64,000 nt of DNA from Microterricola pindariensis. Its GTDB lineage: Bacteria; Actinomycetota; Actinomycetes; Actinomycetales; Microbacteriaceae. Below the pieces are notes generated by a model. It was given only the letters and a program-made list of their open reading frames with translations. It was not told the DNA's origin and did not search any database. Shown one piece after another: positions 60,893 to 64,000 of this stretch (its first letter is position 1; the number at the start of each line of letters is the position of its first letter). Both the position numbers and the translations under genes were made by a program. The stretch spans positions 1 through 64,000 of the forward strand of contig NZ_MPZN01000013.1 in NCBI RefSeq assembly GCF_002936985.1, given 5' to 3'.

Positions 60893-62026
60893 TTAGCCCT
60901 TGATCTCTTCTGCGGTCCAGTAGCCGCTGTCGACGAGGACAGAGGTGATGTTGTCCTTCACGACGACCTGCGAGGAGAGCAGGAACGACGGCACGACGAA
61001 GTTGCCGTTGTCGTAGGTCTCGGTGTCGTTGACCTGGACGTCGGTGCCGTTGAGGAGGGCGGATGCCATCTCAACTGCGACCTTGGCCAGCTCGCGGGTG
61101 TCCTTGAAGATGGTGGCGAACTGCTCGCCCGAGTTGATGGCCTTGACCGAGTCGAGCTCGGCGTCCTGGCCGGAGATGATCGGCCACTCGGCGCCCACGC
61201 TGTAGCCAGCGTCGGTCAGAGCGGAGATGATTCCACGGGAGAGTCCGTCGTAGGGCGAGAGAACGCCGTTGACCTTGGAGCCGTCGGAGTAGGTCGACGT
61301 CAGCAGGTTCTCCATGCGCTTCTGGGCAACTTCGCCGTCCCAACGGAGGATGGCGGCCTGCTCGAAGTTGGTCTGGCCGCTCTTGACGACGACGGTGCCG
61401 GCGTCAATGAAGGGCTGGAGCTCGTCGATGGCACCCTGCCAGAAGAAGGTGGCGTTGTTGTCGTCGGGCGAACCGGCGAACAGCTCCACGTTGAAGGGGC
61501 CTGCCGGTGCGTCGGCGATGGCGGTGCCGTCGAGCTCGACGAGGCCGAGTCCGTTCAGAACCGACCAGGCCTGCTGCTGGCCGACGATGTAGTTGTTGAA
61601 CGTGACGTAGTAGTCGATGTTGTCGGTGTCACGGATGAGGCGGTCGTAGGCGATGACCGGGATCTCGTTCTCGGCGGCCTGCTCGAGCACGCTGCTCAGC
61701 GTGGTGCCGTCGATGGAGGCGATGATCAGGGCCTCTGCGCCCTTGGTGATCATGTTCTCGATCTGCGAGACCTGGGTGGGGATGTCGTCCTCTGCGTACT
61801 GCAGGTCGACCTTGAAGCCCTGGGCCTCGAGCTGCTCCTTGACGGCGTTGCCGTCCTGGATCCAGCGCTCGGAGCTCTTGGTGGGCATTGCCACGCCAAT
61901 GAGGCCGCCGTTGCCTGCGCCCTCGCCGCTGCCGCCATCGGTGCCGGCCGGCGAGCTGGCGCATGCCGCCAGCGCCAGCATGGCCCCGGCGGTGAACATC
62001 GCGAGAAGAACCTTCTTCGTCTTCAC
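60893..62026 (-). CDS. Multiple-sugar-binding lipoprotein, ChvE-like
   Basis: A 377-residue type I binding protein with lipobox LAAC (Cys22) and a Gly/Ser linker. The core GVAMPTKSSERWIQDGNAVKEQLEAQGFKVDLQYAEDDIPTQ and AYDRLIRDTDNIDYYVTFNN follows, with VLSPYDGLSRGIISAL and SGQDAELDSVKAI in the C-terminal lobe. These match ChvE-type proteins, which bind arabinose, galactose, xylose and glucose. The GTG start is favoured by AAAGGA six bases upstream. It is placed between araD and gguA in one operon. Confidence 0.9.
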   Translation of the reverse strand: MKTKKVLLAMFTAGAMLALAACASSPAGTDGGSGEGAGNGGLIGVAMPTKSSERWIQDGNAVKEQLEAQGFKVDLQYAEDDIPTQVSQIENMITKGAEALIIASIDGTTLSSVLEQAAENEIPVIAYDRLIRDTDNIDYYVTFNNYIVGQQQAWSVLNGLGLVELDGTAIADAPAGPFNVELFAGSPDDNNATFFWQGAIDELQPFIDAGTVVVKSGQTNFEQAAILRWDGEVAQKRMENLLTSTYSDGSKVNGVLSPYDGLSRGIISALTDAGYSVGAEWPIISGQDAELDSVKAINSGEQFATIFKDTRELAKVAVEMASALLNGTDVQVNDTETYDNGNFVVPSFLLSSQVVVKDNITSVLVDSGYWTAEEIKG

Positions 62027-62123
62027 TGTGTTTCCTTTCATTGTGACGCGGACGTCGTTGTCTGGTGCTGCATGTCGAGCTCGGCGCAAAGGAGGCGCGC
62101 CGGGCCCGGGTTTCTGCGAGGGG

Positions 62124-62876
62124 CTATGCGCCACTCGCCGTTCGGGCCCGCACACGGGGTGCTGGCTTCTGGCGACGAACCTCCGTCGCCTGTCCGTAGA
62201 CGTTTTGGTAGCGATCGAAGAGTGCGTCGATCGCGGGCTGGGGAATCTCGATGGTCTCGCCGGCCTGCCGGGCCAGGTGCACGGTGCGGGCGGCGTCCTC
62301 CACCATGACGGCGGCCTTGACCGCTGCCCGCGCGCTCGGGCCAATCGTGAAGGGGCCGTGATTCTGCATCAGCACGGCCTTGGAGCGGTGGCCACTCAGC
62401 GTCTCGACGATGCCGCGGCCGATCGAGTCGTCGCCGATGACGGCGAACGGGCCGACTGGGATCGGGCCGCCGAACTCATCGGCAATGGCCGTGAGCACGC
62501 AGGGGATCTCCTCGCCGCGGGCGGCCCAGGCCGTCGCATAGGGCGAGTGGGTGTGCACGACGCCGCCGACCTCTGGCATATTCCGGTAGACGTATGCGTG
62601 GGCTGCGGTGTCGCTGGACGGCGCCCGGCCGCTGCCGGGGGTGTCGTCTATGACGGCGCCGTCGAGGTCGCAGAGGATCATGTTCTCGGGTGCGAGGTCG
62701 TCGTAGGCGACGCCGGACGGCTTGATCACGAAGAGGTCGGCGCCGGGAACCCGGGCGGAGACGTTGCCGCCCGTCCACACGACGAGCTCGTTGCGGGTCA
62801 GTTCGGAGTGCAGCTGGGCCACGTCGGCACGGACGCGGGCGATGGCCACCTCGATAGTCGGACCGTAGCCGCTCAT
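62124..62876 (-). CDS. araD: L-ribulose-5-phosphate 4-epimerase family protein
   Basis: A 250-residue class II aldolase/epimerase. The phosphate-binding TGGNVSAR lies near 36-43 and KPSGVAYDDL near 54-63. The metal ligands are HTHSPYATAWA near 105-115 and NHGPF near 182-186. It would interconvert L-ribulose 5-phosphate and D-xylulose 5-phosphate in arabinose use, which fits the ChvE-type importer behind it. Other class II aldolases (fuculose, rhamnulose) are less likely because of length and the EFGGPIPVGPFA segment. It is the first gene of the operon, 179 bp after a LacI-type operator. Confidence 0.88.
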   Translation of the reverse strand: MSGYGPTIEVAIARVRADVAQLHSELTRNELVVWTGGNVSARVPGADLFVIKPSGVAYDDLAPENMILCDLDGAVIDDTPGSGRAPSSDTAAHAYVYRNMPEVGGVVHTHSPYATAWAARGEEIPCVLTAIADEFGGPIPVGPFAVIGDDSIGRGIVETLSGHRSKAVLMQNHGPFTIGPSARAAVKAAVMVEDAARTVHLARQAGETIEIPQPAIDALFDRYQNVYGQATEVRRQKPAPRVRARTASGA

Positions 62877-63068
62877 GCGTGCACCGCCCGGGCTGCGGAG
62901 CGGGTACCGCCGCCACGCGTTGTCTGCGAAACGCATGCCGGGGCGCCGGCGAGTGCCGCCTTGCTCCGGTGCATCGACTGCTTTGTCACGTTTCGCTATT
63001 CCTTCATCACATCGTCGTGGGCGTTCCAACGCCCGCCGCGATTCGGTGATCGCTCAGCGGGCGAGTTT

Positions 63069-63129
63069 CCAATGTGAACGGTCACATTGGATGTCCTCAT
63101 GGTAGCCGCATCGGCGGATGGATTGTCAA
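63069..63129 (-). promoter_or_regulatory. araD-chvE operon promoter and LacI operator
   Basis: CCAATGTGA-ACGG-TCACATTGG at 63069-63090 has perfect 9-bp arms and the TGTnAnCGnTnACA core. Upstream, read leftward, TTGACA (63124-63129) and TACCAT (63099-63104) are 19 bp apart, so the operator sits just after the start region. The rest of the 377-bp gap between araD and the lacI gene holds no gene. Confidence 0.7.
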
Positions 63130-63253
63130 GTTTGAGTTGTTTCAGAACGATAACGGCGCTGTGTTCCCAGTAATCAGGCGGAAGTTGAGCGTGAAAGGGC
63201 GGGCGCAGGCACCGCGCCGCGGTCGCGCGCCGCCCAAAATCCGGCCCGCGCGG

Positions 63254-64000
63254 TCAGAACGCGGGGTCCCCCGTTGATCGCCGCACGATGAGCTCGGGCA
63301 CGAGCAGGCGACTGCTCGTCGATGGCACATCCCCCTGGCCGCTCCCGCCGGCCGGATCGGCCCCGCCCGGGTACCCGGGCGCCGGCAGACCACCGGCCGC
63401 GGCGTCGTCCGGCGCTGCGCCGGTGTCGTCACCGTCACCCGCGCCGTGGCGGTGCTCGCTCGCCGCCTCGCGCCGCCCGATCTCGGCGATCAGCTGTTCG
63501 ATGCTGCGCCGGCCGAGCTCGGCGAAGTCCTGGCGCACGGTCGTCAGCGGCGGCGCGAAGTGGGCCGCCTCCGGGATGTCGTCGAAGCCGACGATGCTCA
63601 CATCGCCGGGCACGTCGAGGCCGGCATCCCGCACCGCGTGCATGAGCCCGAGCGCCATCTGGTCGTTGGAGGAGAAGATCGCCGTGAAGTCGCGCACGCT
63701 GAGCAGCTCGCGGCCGGCGTAGTAGCCGAAGTCGGCCGTCCAGTCGCCCAGGATCGGCGCGGTGGTGGGCACGTCGCTGTCGGACATCTCGCGGAGGAAC
63801 CCCGTCATGCGGGCCTCGGCCTCGATCCAGTCCTGTGGGCCGGCGAGGTGGTAGATGTGCCGGTGGCCGAGCTCGATCAGGTGCCGTGTCGCCAGCCGGG
63901 CACCCGTGATCTGGTCGACGGCGAGTGTGTTGTCGCCGAACTTGCCGGTGGGCTGCAGCGTCACCAGGGGCACGTCGATCGCCCGCTCGGCGAGGATGTC
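63254..64000 (-). CDS. LacI-family repressor, N-terminus beyond the window
   Basis: About 248 residues of the effector domain of a LacI regulator: DQITGARLATRHLIELGHRHIYHLAGP, IFSSNDQMALGLMHAV and VSIVGFDDIPEAAHFAPPLTTVRQDFAELGRRSIEQLI. The frame stays open to the window edge, so the DNA-binding domain is outside. It differs from normal LacI proteins by a Gly/Asp/Pro/Ala-rich insertion of about 50 residues just before the final LLVPELIVRRST strand. It precedes araD in the same direction and probably binds the operator at 63069-63090. Confidence 0.88.
   Translation of the reverse strand, partial: DILAERAIDVPLVTLQPTGKFGDNTLAVDQITGARLATRHLIELGHRHIYHLAGPQDWIEAEARMTGFLREMSDSDVPTTAPILGDWTADFGYYAGRELLSVRDFTAIFSSNDQMALGLMHAVRDAGLDVPGDVSIVGFDDIPEAAHFAPPLTTVRQDFAELGRRSIEQLIAEIGRREAASEHRHGAGDGDDTGAAPDDAAAGGLPAPGYPGGADPAGGSGQGDVPSTSSRLLVPELIVRRSTGDPAF

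Overview
The window is high-GC DNA from an actinobacterium, most likely a Microbacteriaceae relative. This is inferred from a class Ib nrdHIEF operon with NrdR boxes, lipobox-type binding proteins, a LAxTG sortase signal, frequent GTG starts and a gamma-butyrolactone-receptor-like TetR. No rRNA, tRNA, CRISPR array, insertion sequence or replication origin was seen.

Left part (1-10.9 kb): the 3' end of pobA, a small membrane coiled-coil protein, a CYP152-type P450 peroxygenase, pyruvate oxidase poxB, a large sortase-anchored purple acid phosphatase with twenty Val-Asp-Pro repeats, and a sugar-acid dehydratase/dehydrogenase pair. A relic copy of the small membrane gene's 5' end follows.

Central part (11-43.9 kb): a dense catabolic island. 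It holds eight of the window's nine class A flavoprotein monooxygenases, a homoprotocatechuate-type extradiol dioxygenase, a dienelactone hydrolase, a fumarylacetoacetase-family hydrolase, RidA and NTF2-like proteins, two phosphotriesterase-family proteins (one without metal ligands), a lactonase-like MBL protein, two esterases, an amidohydrolase-2 protein, a DUF3500 protein, a ribose-type ABC importer and an MFS transporter. Two regulons can be read from the DNA. A 27-bp palindrome in an 83-bp duplicated promoter lies before the hydrolase operon (17776 to 11021) and before the DUF3500 gene, and is probably bound by the TetR at 17902. A separate 24-bp motif occurs four times: before the ABC genes, between the divergent amidohydrolase and dienelactone hydrolase operons, before the monooxygenase pair, and before the GntR gene itself. 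LysR and MarR genes sit beside the ring-cleavage and later monooxygenase genes. The substrate is unknown; the gene set suits import, ester or lactone hydrolysis, hydroxylation and ring cleavage of a plant-derived or xenobiotic aromatic.

Right part (43.9-64 kb): a decayed nrdF fragment, an ARE-like palindrome and the GBL-receptor-like TetR, then nrdF-nrdE-nrdI-nrdH read leftward with paired NrdR boxes and nearby DnaA-box sequences. Next come two complete sugar import operons: ytfQ-ytfR-ytfT-yjfF with a LacI regulator, and araD with a chvE-gguA-gguB set and a partial LacI regulator. Both have LacI-type operators with a central CG. An orphan AbiEi-like gene and three copies of a long palindromic repeat lie between them.
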